DNA of 64,000 nt from Diphasiastrum complanatum. Lineage: Eukaryota > Streptophyta > Lycopodiopsida > Lycopodiales > Lycopodiaceae. The DNA lies in NCBI GenBank assembly GCA_029204225.1, contig CM055093.1, positions 17,263,041 through 17,327,040 on the forward strand. Reading direction: 5' to 3'. The notes beneath the pieces are model-generated. The model saw only the letters and a program-made list of their open reading frames with translations. It ran no database searches and was not told the origin of the DNA. Position numbers and translations under genes: made by a program. Below, in pieces: positions 47,964 through 60,900 of this stretch. Position 1 is the first letter of the stretch; every line of letters starts with the position of its first letter.

Positions 47964-48967
47964 CTAGTAATGAGTGCCCCTCTTGTGCCATACCTCTTGC
48001 ATTGACAATTCCTCATTTGCCATACATCCAACTTGGTTCGCAACAACACAAGCATCAAGTTTGAACACTTTACCTTGCTTCTTCCCTTTTGCAATCAATC
48101 CATCCTCCTTCTTGATCAAACAGGCATCACAAACAAACTCCACTTTGAATCCCTTGTCAAGCATTTGACTCACACTAAGAAGATTCTTAATGATAGATGG
48201 AATGAACAAAACATCCTTCAAATTCACATTCCTATTAGTAGAGGGAAATAGAAACTGCGCCAATCCCTTTGATTGCACACTCACCATCATTGCCCATATA
48301 TATCACCATCTTGTCACCTTCAAATGCCATCACTGATGAATAATACTCCTCATATGTGATGTAGCTCCACTATCAATCCACCAAGGATCAATATCTCCTT
48401 GATTAGCCAACAAACAAGATGACATAACAAAATCATCATTTGAATTTTGTTCATCAACACCATCTTCATCAAGAGTTAGATTGGTTTGCTTCTCACCTTC
48501 ATCTCTCTTCTTTTTGAAGCAATCACCTGCAAAATGCCCTTTGTCTCCACAATAGAATCATTTTAACTTGGATCTATCTTTCTTCTTGCCAACAAAAGTA
48601 GAAGGCTCACCTTGATCTTGACCCTTTGACCACTTGCTTTTGCCTTTGGCTCCTTAGCGTTAGGACCCTAGATGTAGACTTGAACTCATAAACCTTTTTC
48701 AAAGATTCCAAAGCCTCAGTTGATGTTGTGCACTTACCAAATTTTCCTTGAGAAGTTCATTAGTCACATTCATCTTGATAACATGCAAAGCTTTCTTTGC
48801 CCTCTCAATGGATCTTGTGGTGCCAGAGGTCTCTCCTCCACACCTACAACAATATCCATCAAATCATTCATCTCAAGCAAAGATTCCATTCTCACTTTCC
48901 AAGTAGAATAATTTGTTGAGGTAAGCCTATCATTGCCTTCCAATATGAAGCCACTTGAGGTTGCCAT
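47964..48967 (-). pseudogene. Copia-3 gag and protease remnant
   Basis: Gag start at 48965-48967 (MATSSGFILEGNDRLTS). Frameshifts around 48600-48770 break it. A knuckle region near 48490-48560 has an in-frame stop. Protease DSGATSHM-like sequence is near 48370. Then the open frame 47964-48290 covers VLFIPSIIKNLLSVSQML and GKVFKLDA up to VWHKR. All are canonical between gag and integrase, but the reading is broken. Confidence 0.8.
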
Positions 48968-49557
48968 GTTGAAATGATCTGATCTTCTCTTTGAATCTAT
49001 TCCAATGCAATAAGCACTTCCTTGAAGAAAAACAATTGAAACTCAAGAAGAAATTACAAAGATATGGAAACAATCTAGCCTCTCCTTTTTCTCTCTCTAG
49101 CAAATCCTAGCACATAGAATCTTGATTTCTTGATCACAATAGATCTAAACACAATATGATGAACTTTTGACAACACCTAAGATTGAAACACGCTCTTGAA
49201 AAATCCTAGCAACTTAAAATCAAGAGATCCTATCAAATTTAGGGTTTCACCAAAAATACCAAATATTGAATCAAGCAAAATCGATATGCAAAAGCTAGAA
49301 TCTAGGTATCTCATCTGATAGAATGTACCATCCACAATCATGAGCAATCTTTATCTCCACATTCTAGTAAGTGGTTTTAAAAACTAGCCATTCACAAGTA
49401 ATTTGACCTAAAATGATAATTAGACCACAAAGATCCACTTTCTGTACTTGAAAATGCAAGATTTGATCTAGAAACACCTCCAAATCCACATAGAATCTAT
49501 GGTGCCCTCAAATCCACCTCTATATATGGTATAAACACCAACTTTGGTCTGAAACAT

Positions 49558-49569
49558 GCTCTGATACCA
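49558..49569 (-). other. Primer-binding site of Copia-3
   Basis: Minus-strand TGGTATCAGAGC next to the LTR; complementary to initiator Met tRNA. Confidence 0.9.
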
Positions 49570-50219
49570 TGTGAAAATTACAGATCCAAAACATATGTAG
49601 TGGATCAACAAGATCTTGGCCAAATTTTGATGTACATCTATTTTTATCTACAAGATAGAAATCATCACTTTTAGCATGCTAGAATTGCATAAATCACTAC
49701 GATCTGAGCATAAGCATGAAAATACAGTATGGTACTATCCATGTCCATAAAAAAGCAGTAAGGTACTATCCTTCTCACTTGTGGAATCAAGATCTATCAT
49801 AAAATCAACAATCTACACATAGAAACTCAAGATATCAAGAGAGAAACACATGAGATGGATGAAACACAAAAGATGAGTTTCCCACAAAGAAAGAAACTTT
49901 GATGATTTTTTCTCCATGCAGGTACAAATATTTATAGCTTTCAAAATTTCATTTGGCCACTTGCCCCAAACTTGACGTAATTTGGAAACTTCTAGATCCT
50001 TCATCAAAAACCTAGAAATTCTAGCCTGGATGCAATGTACCAAAATTAGCCAATTAGGATGGGTCCAAATCCGACCTCATGCACTTATCTACTTGACAAA
50101 AATAGTACAAACACTATTTAGGCCTTTATTGACAAATATGAAACTATTTCTAAGTTGAGATTTCATTTTGGCCTCCTAAAGTGCCAATAAACCAACAAAC
50201 TAGTTGACAATTTTTCACA
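49570..50219 (-). repeat. Copia-3 5' LTR, 650 bp
   Basis: TGTGAAAATTA to TTTTTCACA, with TGTGAAAA/TTTTCACA inverted termini and the primer site on its left. No partner LTR in the window. Confidence 0.88.
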
Positions 50220-50337
50220 ATCCTGCTGCTGTACCACACACATGGTGCTTGTTTGGGACCGCAAAGTGCTTTTATCAAGCGACATACTTTATGCTCTTGT
50301 CCTTTCATTACAAAGCCTTTAGGTTGATCCATAAACA
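50220..50337 (-). pseudogene. Copia RT fragment
   Basis: The minus strand reads MDQPKGFVMKGQEHKVCRLI and then KALCGPKQAPCVWY, the conserved RT block that in intact elements is YGLKQAPRAWY. It is cut on the left by the Copia-3 LTR and on the right by an LTR on the other strand. Confidence 0.85.
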
Positions 50338-50808
50338 TGTTATGTACCATAACGGTATGCCCTTCAGTGACGGCCTCGCAAGGGGCATGACACAAGTTTG
50401 TGGTGTTATCGACATGTTCTGGTGCCACGTGTCACCATCCTAGGTGGTCACGTGTCGTCGGCAGGACCATGCTTGATGGGACCCACTATGTTATACCTAT
50501 ATAGTAGTGGGGCTTCCCTTTTGCCATTCACTCAGTCTACCCGAGAGTTGGTGGATGGAGGGCACGAGCATTAGCCAAGATGTATCTCCAAGCCAATCAG
50601 ATGTGTGTAGAGAGAGCCAAGGGCAATGGCTAGTGGTATGGGACACCAGTTATCGCAAGAGGCTTGATTAGGCATGTGATGTCGATAGCTTCAATGCATG
50701 GGGGTGGGTCAGTAGTGACCCTATAGATGGGCGGTTACAGTGCGTCGTCACTAGTATGGGGTGTGTGTCAACCTCCAAGGCAATCGGAGATTCATGGGGT
50801 TTGTAACA
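50338..50808 (+). repeat. LTR of a plus-strand retrotransposon
   Basis: Begins TGTTATGTACC and ends GTTTGTAACA (TGTTA/TAACA termini), 471 bp, with TATA-like ctatatag near 50499 and a primer site two bases after its end. The left edge is inferred from the point where the RT fragment stops. No second LTR seen before 51472. Confidence 0.7.
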
Positions 50809-50810
50809 TT

Positions 50811-50822
50811 TGGTATCAAAGC
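50811..50822 (+). other. Primer-binding site of the plus-strand element
   Basis: tggtatcaaagc, an iMet-type Copia primer site with one change from TGGTATCAGAGC. Confidence 0.75.
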
Positions 50823-51238
50823 AACCAATTCCCTTTCTAGGTGCACACGCTCCCTTTATCGTTTTTGCAATTTGGTATTCCTTTATATGGAATGTGGTTG
50901 TTTGGTTTTTTTTATAACCTTTGTACAAGTTAATTCTTGAGAGAATTGGATTATGGGTGGAAGCCTAGTTTCTTCTTATTTTACAGTCCACTTTGGCTTT
51001 GTTCACATTCAAACCTTTAATTTTTGATTTTATAAGAACAAGGTTTTGGTTAGCTCAAAGTCTTTCTTTGATACTTTAAGCTTAATAAGATTATATCTGC
51101 TAAGGAATATTTTTTCTTATGGCTTTGAAATGTTATTGAAAATTCTTTTTAAACTCTATGTTTAAGAAAAAAGAATTTTTTTTTATTTACTTTAATCCCT
51201 CTATTAGTTCTTTCTGATTTTCTTTAAAGAAGTGGTTC
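50823..51238 (+). other. Leader-like stretch
   Basis: AT-rich sequence between the primer site and Copia integrase traces; gag and protease are missing here. No gene seen. Confidence 0.45.
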
Positions 51239-51472
51239 GGACTTTTGGGCCAGCGTACTACATGGCTTTGCGGGCAGGCCTCCGATACGAATCAGGGAGT
51301 GGATGCTTCTTCCCTAGCTTTATCAAAGTCACATAAGTTACCTTACAAGAGATCTACATAAAGGGCAAGTAAGTTGTTTCAACTTGTGCATTCAGATATT
51401 CATGGTGTTACTACAATTACCAATGGAGTTGCTAAAATGTATGTGACTTTTATTGATGATTTTAGTAGATTG
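51239..51472 (+). pseudogene. Copia pre-integrase and integrase start, truncated at duplication edge
   Basis: The plus strand reads ALSKSHKLPYKRST, a stop, RASKLFQLVHSDIHGVTT and MYVTFIDDFSRL, the zinc-proximal and first-Asp part of Copia integrase. The reading stops exactly at 51472 where duplication block A' begins. Confidence 0.82.
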
Positions 51473-52797
51473 AGTAGCTTGATTAAATAATTTAAAGATA
51501 GGTTAGTCTGACTAGAATAAATACTTGTAATAGAAATGGCAAATGCATCATTCTCTTCTCATTTTTGAGTTCTTGTCTTCTGCTCTTGTGAGTGGTTATG
51601 TTATTAGCATTTTTTGTTTTCAGGTCAAGCAATGTTCTGAGTTCATTGAAACTCTGTTTCTGCTGATTCTGTATGGCAGCAGGCTGCTGCAACTTTTGGC
51701 ATTGAATGCTATAACATATTTCTTTGGTGGTTGTCCTGATAAGTTATCCTTATTTGCAGTATTTTATTTGATTGGAGAAGTAGAATGTGCTGTAAGGTTC
51801 TGTTTTGTTTGTTGGTTATCCTGATTCGCCATCTTCAGACCATGTTCAGTATTGTGAGAGTGAATTGGAATGGGGTAAAAGATCTATGTAATTCCGCATC
51901 ATTTGGATCAATCCTTGAAAAAAATTTGTGATTGTACTTGTCTGTTTCATTAAAAAATTTTACAGCCAGACCATCTTTGATGTCTTGGGGATCTGGTGAG
52001 AAGCTCCAGGAAACTCCAGATTGGGCTAGAAGATTTGTTTTCAACATTAATAAAACATCTTCTTCCTAACGATGATCAGTTGCAATAAAGATTGATCCGT
52101 GATGACAATTTCTTGCAATCTCAAGTAGTCAGAGAACAAACAACACATGACATTGAGTCGTGACTTTCTGTGATATTGTACTGCAAAATTGCTTTCCTTA
52201 GTAGAAACATGTGCACAAGTTAGCTGTTTTCAACTAGATGGATTAAGGGCTAAGAGGCAATCTCAATTCCATGGCCTCCCTCTTGACCTCTTTTACTTGA
52301 TTTCCTCCCTGGGCTAGTTGCATCCTATACAAGTTTTTGCGCATCAAATGAAAACTTGTTTATCCTTGTGCCTTTTAGATTGCTTCTCATGTCTTTCAAC
52401 TCTTTTGGATTTATCCTTGTCGTGTGACCTACTTCTGTGCTACTTTTCCGCTTTTTTTTCTTCACACAGATTAAAAGCACGCCTCATATAATAGCTCCAA
52501 AAATAAGAGAAGTAAAGAGATTAGTTTGTATCTGTGAAGTAAACAGATACAACAAATTGAGAAATACAGTAAACAGAAAACCACTGCAAAGCAAATGAAA
52601 ACATAAAGAAATGAATACCTCACACAAATGGATCTAGAACAGATTGAAAAATTAAAATTGTCATGCAAATGGAAATATATATTGATGAAAACAAGCATCT
52701 AAGACCTAGAATGATAGGATAAATGAATACTTGATGGAAATTGGTTTTGCGAGATGTAGCAGCCTGTACATAAGGAGGAAGCTTGGATTCACCTTAA
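51473..52797 (+). other. Non-coding part of block A'
   Basis: Nearly identical to 7250-8574; no supported gene. Confidence 0.4.
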
Positions 52798-53533
52798 TTG
52801 TTGTGGAGCAACATCGTTATGACTGGAGATGATGAATATATACAACTTGACAGATACAAAATGGGTGAATTCAGAATTATGAAGGACTTGCCAGGAGAAC
52901 TTTATTTCGTTCTCACAATTCAGATCTTTGGGGACAGGCAAAAGGGAATCATGATCTTGTCACAGCAAAAATGTATTGAAAGCATATTACTAGACCGATT
53001 TGGGATGACAGACTGTATTCTGGTTAGCGTACCTCGTTGGATGATGCAGTTGAGCAAAGAAATGAGTGCAAAGGAAGGGCAGGACACATTAGCCATGGAA
53101 GGCTCCTCGGTTCGCTAATATACGCTATGGCCTGCACACGACTAGATACAGTGATAGCAGTCGAGAAATTGAACAAGCTTTTATTAAATCCATGGATTGA
53201 CCTCTTGAACGTTGCAAAGAGAGTACTGCGCTACCTAAAACGATCAGTTTGAGAATAATGTATTCCAACAAGGACTTGAATTTGATGGGCTATCCTAACT
53301 AGGACAAGGATAATGACGACAGAAATTCCACGTTGGACACATTTTTTTGGCAGCAGGAGGTCCCACTGCATCGGCAAGCTGCAAACAGAATTTGCTTCCC
53401 CTATCTTCCACCGAAGCAAAATATATGGTCGCATGTAAGGCTTCGAAAGAGTACATCATTAGTAATTTAATTGAGGAAATTGAAACACATGTGAACAGTT
53501 TTTGCTGTACAATGACAATCAAGTCCCTTTGAT
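52798..53533 (+). pseudogene. Copia RT end and RNase H remnant, second copy
   Basis: Copy of 8575-9310 with the same lesions (same frameshifts, missing YVDD); I noticed only one substitution, near its start. The shared lesions show it was already dead before duplication. Confidence 0.85.
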
Positions 53534-53879
53534 GCATGAAGTGAGTTGTTGGGCAGCCCTTCCTTTTGATGCACGCAATGAGTTGTTGGGCAGCAGCTAC
53601 ATATTCCATTTTTTGGTGCATGCACTTGTTAATTGAGCATGCATACATGTTGCATGAATAGATGCATTGCGGTGCTCCTCATGTCATTTCCCGTAATATA
53701 GGTGTTGCTGAATATCCTTGAGAGCATTCTTGCATGCCTTCAAGCCACCGCCCAAGCAGCCAATACGCCCTCACTACATCCTTGTGTACCTCGCTAGGCA
53801 CTTGTGTAGAGATCAGCTGAATGACATAAAACTGGCGTTTTTCAGGTGATGAATGTGCTGCTGACAACTGATGGCGTGT

Positions 53880-54138
53880 GATAAATAGGCACAAACGGCC
53901 ATTTCGCATCAAACACGATACGCATCAGCAGAAGTTTGGGAAGAGAAAGAGAGAATGTACTGCTGAGAGAGCGCGAGAGACACACGATTTGGATCTGGAT
54001 CTGGATTTGCTGCTCGAGAACTGCCCTTGCTGCTGTGCTGCACGATCAATCTCCTCTGCTAGAGTTGTGTGATTCAGATAGAGAGAGAGCGAGAGAGAGA
54101 GAGAGACAGAGAGGTGAGGTGTGTGATTGAGCGAGAGA

Positions 54139-54175
<37 letters not shown>

Positions 54176-54279
54176 GTGAGGTGAGAGGTGAGGTGAGAGC
54201 GCGTGTGATAGTTGGTTTTTTAGGGTAAGGACTTTTTAAGGGTTTAGTGAAAAAAAAAACAGCCAATAAAGTGAGGTGT

Positions 54280-54316
<37 letters not shown>

Positions 54317-54318
54317 TT
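53880..54318 (+). promoter_or_regulatory. Candidate promoter and GA-rich leader of GDSL copy 2
   Basis: Same layout as 9657-10103: TATA-like gataaatag near 53880, (GA)n stretches at about 54076-54175 and 54282-54313. Here an upstream ATG at 54247 is in frame with the gene through the GA tract and would add 24 residues. In copy 1 the tract length breaks that frame, so 54319 is the likelier start. Confidence 0.35.
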
Positions 54319-55376
54319 ATGGAATCCAACTTTATAAATAATGGCCTGTTTATCACAATTTGCATCTTCACTTTGCATAATCCATTAGCAAGCCATGTTT
54401 TTGCTGCATTAGAAGATGCTAAGGCCACAAGTACATTTATGCCAGTCTTATATATTTTTGGCGATTCTATTGTGGATTCCGGAAATAACAACTACTTATT
54501 CACAATTGCCAAATCAAATTATCTTCCCTATGGCAAAGACTTCGACACTCACAAGCCTACCGGAAGATTCTCCAACGGTCGTCTTGTCCCCGATTTCTTG
54601 GGTACGTGTCATTTTCTTCTTGGCTTTTCTTTGATTGTGAAATAAAAGAAGATCAGACAACACTATCTCATATTGCGATTAGCTATGTTGATGATCTAGT
54701 GGATGAGCTTATATAAGAATCAGTTTCTACAAGAATCATCTCATATATGAGCGCATGTCTTGCAGCTTCATACATGGGTGTGCCATTTCCGTCTCCGTAT
54801 TTGGCACCTGACACTGATATCCACCAGGGTGCAAATTTTGCTTCAGCAGGGTCAGGATATCTTACCTCCACTGGAGAAGCAATGGTAAGCTAATAATATA
54901 CTCTAAATTGATATGTACTGCTTAGCATGATGGTTGTCATACTTTTGGTTGTGGGTTAAGTTTATTAGAGCCTCTTGTTACTAATGTTTTAGGAGTAGTT
55001 TTGATTTCGTATTCAGTGTGTGATTTTATTGAAATTCAGGGTATTCTCTCTTTCCCAAAACAAGTCCAAAATTTCCAAGCCATGAAACAAAGGTTGCAGC
55101 AAAGTATGGGCGAAGCAAGTGCTAACGATTTTATTTCACGTTCTATAATGTATATTTCGATGGCACATAACGACATAGCCAACAATTATTATGCTTCAGG
55201 CTCTCCATTTCGAAGGCAAAACATGACAATTGATCAATTTGAGAATATGCTAATTGACGAAGTATCAAAATACATACAGGTTCGTGTTTTGGCATGATAG
55301 ATCTTACACTATAGTTTAATGTGAGTTTTTTCAAATTGCATAACTTTGTCAAAATTAGCTTTGAGAGAAAGACACT

Positions 55377-55450
<74 letters not shown>

Positions 55451-56113
55451 CATAGCTTGTCATGGGATGCATGTACTTCAAACTCATGGTTGTCAAGGGT
55501 TGCATGTACTTCAATGTGATGTCAATCAGGTACTATACAATGAGGGAGCGCGCAAATTTGTTTTTGAGTCTTTACTTCCTCTTGGATGTGCCCCTGCATT
55601 CAGCAAAGCATCTTCAACTTGCGTTGATTACTTGTTCGAAGCAGCAATGAAGTACAATAGTCTTCTTCAGATGCTCCTAGAGAAGCAAAGTACCACCTTC
55701 ACAAATGCACACTTCATTCTTGCTAACGGATTTGATCTCATTAATGCAATCGCACATGATCCAGTTGGATATGGTACTTAATGTCATATCTTTCAAATTG
55801 TTGTGTTGCTTTCTGATATAATCTCATGCATCATTTTCAAGTGTGGCATGCTCTATAGAAAATCCCACAGACACCCATGCTCAACATGTGTATGTCTTCT
55901 TACGCATCTCGTTATGCAGGATTTGTTGGAATATCTCAAGCATGTTGTGGTCAGGGAGGCTTTTGCGAAAGTGGATCACCAACTTGCCAAAATGCTTCAA
56001 CATATGTATTTTGGGATGCATTTCATCCTACATCAAAGATATATTCCATGTTAGCAAGTAGATACTCGGGTGGAAAAACAAGCAAATTTCACCAATTAAT
56101 ATTAGTCAACTAG
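54319..56113 (+). CDS. GDSL esterase/lipase, five exons, copy 2 (altered C-terminus)
   Basis: Exons 54319-54601, 54766-54884, 55040-55279, 55530-55773 and 55920-56113; all introns GT-AG. It predicts 359 residues. It equals copy 1 through exons 1-3, with Val-to-Phe in exon 4 (YLFEAA) and Trp-to-Ser in exon 5 (RYSGG). A one-base deletion after residue 350 replaces the final 13 residues by nine (ending ILVN). Ser50, Gly123, Asn178, Asp328 and His331 are all kept, so it may remain an active secreted esterase. Whether both copies are expressed cannot be seen from sequence. Confidence 0.85.
55381..55446. repeat. (CT)n microsatellite in GDSL copy 2 intron 3
   Basis: About 33 CT units, shorter than in copy 1 (about 53). 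Confidence 0.97.
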
Positions 56114-56464
56114 TCGCTCTTTAGATTTTGCATTCCATCAGTTGTCAGATGAACCATAGACTAGAATTTCATTTATCCATCATTTAAACATATGTTAAAG
56201 AAATCAATTTTTTATATTAGGCTACCTAGTGGATTCAAATTTATTGAGGAAGTTGCAATGACACAAAATTTTCAATCATTTTATGTTTATTTGTGTTTGC
56301 ATTTTGTAATTATGGTTTCTCTTAACACTACATATATTATGTTGCACGTAGTTGTAATTGAATTGCAAAGTGGCAAGATTATCATATCTCTTTATAGGTA
56401 TAAGCTTTCCCTTTGTATGCATGTGTCGTAGCACTTATTTACTCTTCTATGAAGTTGTCACCTC

Positions 56465-56537
<73 letters not shown>

Positions 56538-57956
56538 CAATTTCAACAACAGAATCCTTGGCAACCTAGCTATATCCTACATTTCCCTTGGATTGTAACA
56601 TAGATTGATGATGTGAAAGGGGATCAATAGCAAGTACGCATCACGTTTCAGCTCCATATGCCTCCAATTCCTCCTACCAATGCCTAACAAATGTAATAAA
56701 ATTTAATGAGTAACTAGCTTACGTGTGTTTCTTAGTCCCAATCTATGCCGGAAATTTTTTTAGGAAAGTATTTGGTTTGTTGCTGCCCATATGCATATTT
56801 GAATGTATATGAAAATCTTAAGCATCTATTTTGACATTTCAAGAATTTAATAATGAATAACCTTGAGATAGAAGTGGTGGGATTAGCAACAAAGAAAATT
56901 TGAGCTATATAAGGCCTTGCATATCCACATCCATGAATAATTCAAGCTCTACTTTGAGTGATATTTTCATTTGTTGTCTTAGTATTACTTTTCACAAGGT
57001 TCCTAACACCCAAGAGTTCACTAGGTTTGAGCAAGCAAGATGTGAGTATTATGTCATAGTGAAATTGAACATCCTTGAGAACTATTAGGTCAAGAATTCT
57101 AGGAAGAGTAAAGAATTTCTTTCATGGTCCTGAACATGACACTAAGCATTGAGCATATGATCACATTAACTTACCACTTTGAGACAAAGCTAAACGGTTA
57201 TCTTTGACATCACTTCAAGGAGAAAATTTATTAAAATGTTGAAAAATAATAAAAACAAGATATCTAAATCAAAAAAATAATGATAGATTGATACTCAAAC
57301 TCATGCAACAACACATAATGTGTGTTATTAGTTCAAATCTTGCATAAAGCAATGGACCATCGATTCTTGAACCATAAATATTCAGGATCTTATGATTCGT
57401 CAATCATAATTCACTGGATTCTAAAATCACACTTAATTATTAAAGGAAATTGGAATGTATATTCAACACACTACTAAGGAAATATCAAAATCATTGAAAA
57501 GCCCCTTAAGATTATGTCGGGAAGCTGCAAGAGAGTTTGTACAATTTGTAGGAGCAAGTAGACAAAGTTGTGCACGAGGCCAAACAACGAGTGCCTATCC
57601 ATCAAGGCCAATTAAAAATGACACAACTAACAAATGAGCACATTTTAACGGAATTGAATATTGTGGCAGTTGAAAAGGACAACTTCCTGCATACCCCTGT
57701 TGCGGCAAGAACTATCTCTCAGTAGAAAATCAAGTATCTAGTCCACATAGTTGATTCTTTCAAAGTAGTTGTACATGCTACTTATTGAATCAATCATACA
57801 ATTTTATTGCGTTCAATATTATGTTAGATGAATGAATGTTTCTTTGTTTTACTATAATCTGATTAAGTTCTCTTATAGTTTTGTGGGTTTTGACATTCTA
57901 CGAGTAAATCACTTGCGAGTTTTGCGAGTTTCTTTGCAATGAGGATAGCAACAATT
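56114..57956 (+). other. Flank of GDSL copy 2: (GA)n tract, TATA-like site, small ORF
   Basis: Counterpart of 11943-13849: (GA)n at 56470-56534, TATA-like tatataagg near 56906, 60-codon frame at 57455-57637. About 1-1.5 percent different from the left copy. The edge to the satellite lacks about 60 bp present at 13826-13885. No recognised gene. Confidence 0.4.
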
Positions 57957-60900
57957 GTCCGTTCATGGCTTGGAGTGTGGTCGGCCAAAACAGCTTCTTC
58001 CAACCTAAAACTGCACTTGATTTTTTACACCCTGATGCCGGTGCAGCAACGACACATGCCTTGCTGCAAGCCCACACATAGATCTTCAAGCAGTGACAGA
58101 CGGCCAGTCAATCGGAGGTCGGAAACTTATTATGGTCGGGGTGTTTCTCTTGCCAAAATTCAGGGCTTGACAAGGTCCACAACTAGGGTTTTCAGGCCCG
58201 TCCTTCTTATAACGGCTGGGATGGGACATGTGGTACGTCGGCATGACTCGTGGATGTTCGTTGAGTTTATCTACGATGTCTGATCGGCCCAAACAAGGGC
58301 TCTTCCTTCCTAAAACCGCACTTGATTTTTTGCCCTACTTTGACACATTCCATTCGGTGACCCTGATGCCGGTGTGGCAATGACGCATGCCCTGCTGCAA
58401 GCCCACACATAGATCTTTGGGCAGAAACTGACGGCCCATCAATCAGAGGTCGGAAACCTATTATGGCCAGGGCATTTCTCTTGCGAAAATTTCGATCTTT
58501 AAAAGGCCCACAAATAGGGTTTTCAGGCCTGTCCTTCTGATAATGGATGGGATGGGATGTTTGGGATGTCGGAATGACTTGTGGATGTCCGTTGAGTCTG
58601 TCTATGACGTCCGTTCTGGGCTAGCAGTCCGGTCGGCACAAACAAGGGCTCTTCCAGTCTAAAACAGCACTTCATTTTTTGCCTTAGTTTGACACATTTC
58701 CATTCGATTTCCCTGATGCCGATGTGGCAATGACGCATGCCCTGTTGCAAGGCCACTCATAGATCTTTGGGCAGCGACGTCTCGTCAATTGGAGGTTGGA
58801 AACTTATTATGGCGGGGGTGTTTCTCTAGCGAAAATTTAGGGCTTGAAAAGGCCCAATAATAGGGTTTTAGGGCCTGTCCTTCTGATAAAGGATGGGATG
58901 GGATGTGTGGGATGTTGGCATGACTCGTGGATGTCCGTGGAGTCTGTCTACGACGTCCATTTTGGGCCAGTAATCCTGTCGGCCCAAACAGGGGTTCTTC
59001 CAGCCTAAAACGACACTTGATTTTTTGCCCTACTTTGACACATTCCATTTGGTGACCCTAATGCCGGTGTGGCAACGACGCATGCCCTCCTGCAAACCCA
59101 CACATAGATCTTCGGGCAATGATAGACGACCCATCAATCTGTCGGAAACCTATTATGGCCAAGGCATTTCTTTTGCGAAAATTCAGGGCTTGACAAGGCC
59201 CACAAATATGGTTTTCGGCCCCGTTCTTCTAATAAGGGATGGTATGGGATGTCTGGGATGTTGGCATGACTCAAAGATGTCTGTTGATTCTATCTATGAC
59301 GTCCATTTTGGGCCAGGAGTTTGGTCAGCTCAAACAGGGGCTCTTCCATTCTAAAACCGCACTTAATCTTCACCCCTACTTTGATACATTGCATTGGGTG
59401 ACTCTGATGCTGATGTGGCAATGACGCATGCCCTGATGCAAGCCCACACATAGATCTTTGGGCCGCAACAGACGGCCCGTCAATCGGACGTCAAAAATCT
59501 ATTATGGCCAGGGCATTTCTCTTGCGAAAATTCAGGGCTTCACAAAGCCCACAAATAGAATTTTCAGGCCCATCCTTCTCATAACGCAAGGGATGGGACG
59601 TGTAGGACGTCGGCATGACTCGTGGATGTCCAGTGAGTTTGTCTACGACATCCGTTCTGGGCCAAGAGTTCAGTCAGCTCAAACAGGGGCTCTTCCAGCC
59701 TAAAACCGCACTTGATTTTTTGCACTACTTTGACACATCCCATTCGGTGACCCTGATGCCGGTGTGGCAACGAAGCATTCCTTGCTGCAAGGGCACACAT
59801 AGATCTTTAAGCAGCAAAAGTCGGCCCGTCAATCGGAAGTCGGAAACTTATTATGGCCAAGGTGTTTCTTTTGCGAAAATTCAAGTGTTGACAAGGTCCA
59901 CAAATAGGGTTTTCGGGCCCGTCCTTCTGATAACAGATTGGATGGGACGTGTGGGAAGTCGATATGACCCGTGGATGTCCATTGAGTCTTTTTACGAGGT
60001 CATTCTAGGCCAGGAGTCCGGTCAGCCCAAACAGCGGTTCTTCCAGCCAAAAACGGCACTTGATTTCTTACACTACTTTGAAAAATTCCATTCGGTGACC
60101 CTGATGCCGGTGTGGAAATGTTGCCTCAAGCCCACACATAGATCTTCGGGCAGTGACAGACAACACATCAATCGGAGGTCAGTAACCTATTATCGCCAAG
60201 GCATTTCTCTTGCAAAAATTCAGGTCTTGATAAGGCCCACAAATAGGGTTTCCAGATCCGTCCATCTGAAATGGATGTGACAGGATGTGTGGGACATTGG
60301 CATGACTCGTGGATGTCCGTTGAGTCTGTCTACGACTTCTGTTCTGTATCAGGAGTCCGGTCGGTCCAAACAGAGGTTCTTCAGGCGTAAAAGGACACTT
60401 GATTTTTTGCACTACTTTGACACATTACATTCAGTGACCGTGATGCCGGTGTGGCAATGATGCATCCATTGTTGCAAGCCCACACATAGATCTTCGGGCA
60501 GTGACAGGAGATCAGAAACCTTTTATGGCTCTAGGGCGCTTCTCTTGCAAAAATTTAGGGCTCGACAAGGTCCACAAATAGGGTTTTCGGGCCCGTCCTT
60601 TTGATAACAGATGGGATGGGACGTGTGGGACGTGTGGGACGTCGACATGACTTGAGGATGTCTGTTGAGTCTATCTACGACGTCCGTTCTGGGCCATGAG
60701 TCCTGTCGGTCCATACAAGGGCTCTTCCAGCATAAAGTCGCACTTGATTTTTTGCCTTACTTTGACACGTTCCATTCGGTGACCCTGATGATGGTGTGGC
60801 AACGACGCATGCCCTACTGCAAGGCCACACATAGATCTTTGGGTAGTGACATGTGTCCCGTCAATAGGAGGTCGTAGACTTATTATGGCCAAGGTGTTTC

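Larger units (their letters stand above)
47964..50219 (-). mobile_element. Copia-3, truncated (5' LTR, leader, gag, protease start)
   Basis: Minus-strand element keeping its 5' LTR (49570-50219), primer site, leader, gag and protease region. Everything from integrase on, and the 3' LTR, is lost at 47964. Gag (48770-48967) starts ERL-like: NDRLTSTNYSTWKVRMESLLE. The integrase-proximal end reads VWHKRGTHY. It is related to Copia-1 and Copia-2. It is inserted in an older Copia RT fragment on its right. Confidence 0.87.

Noticed and set aside
54247-54321. Upstream start codon extending GDSL copy 2 by 24 residues
   Set aside because: The extension is encoded mainly by a (GA)n tract and is out of frame in copy 1; the hydrophobic leader follows the downstream ATG in both.
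59615-60280. A 221-codon open frame in the right satellite
   Set aside because: It crosses two satellite monomers and repeats the same peptide words; not a gene.
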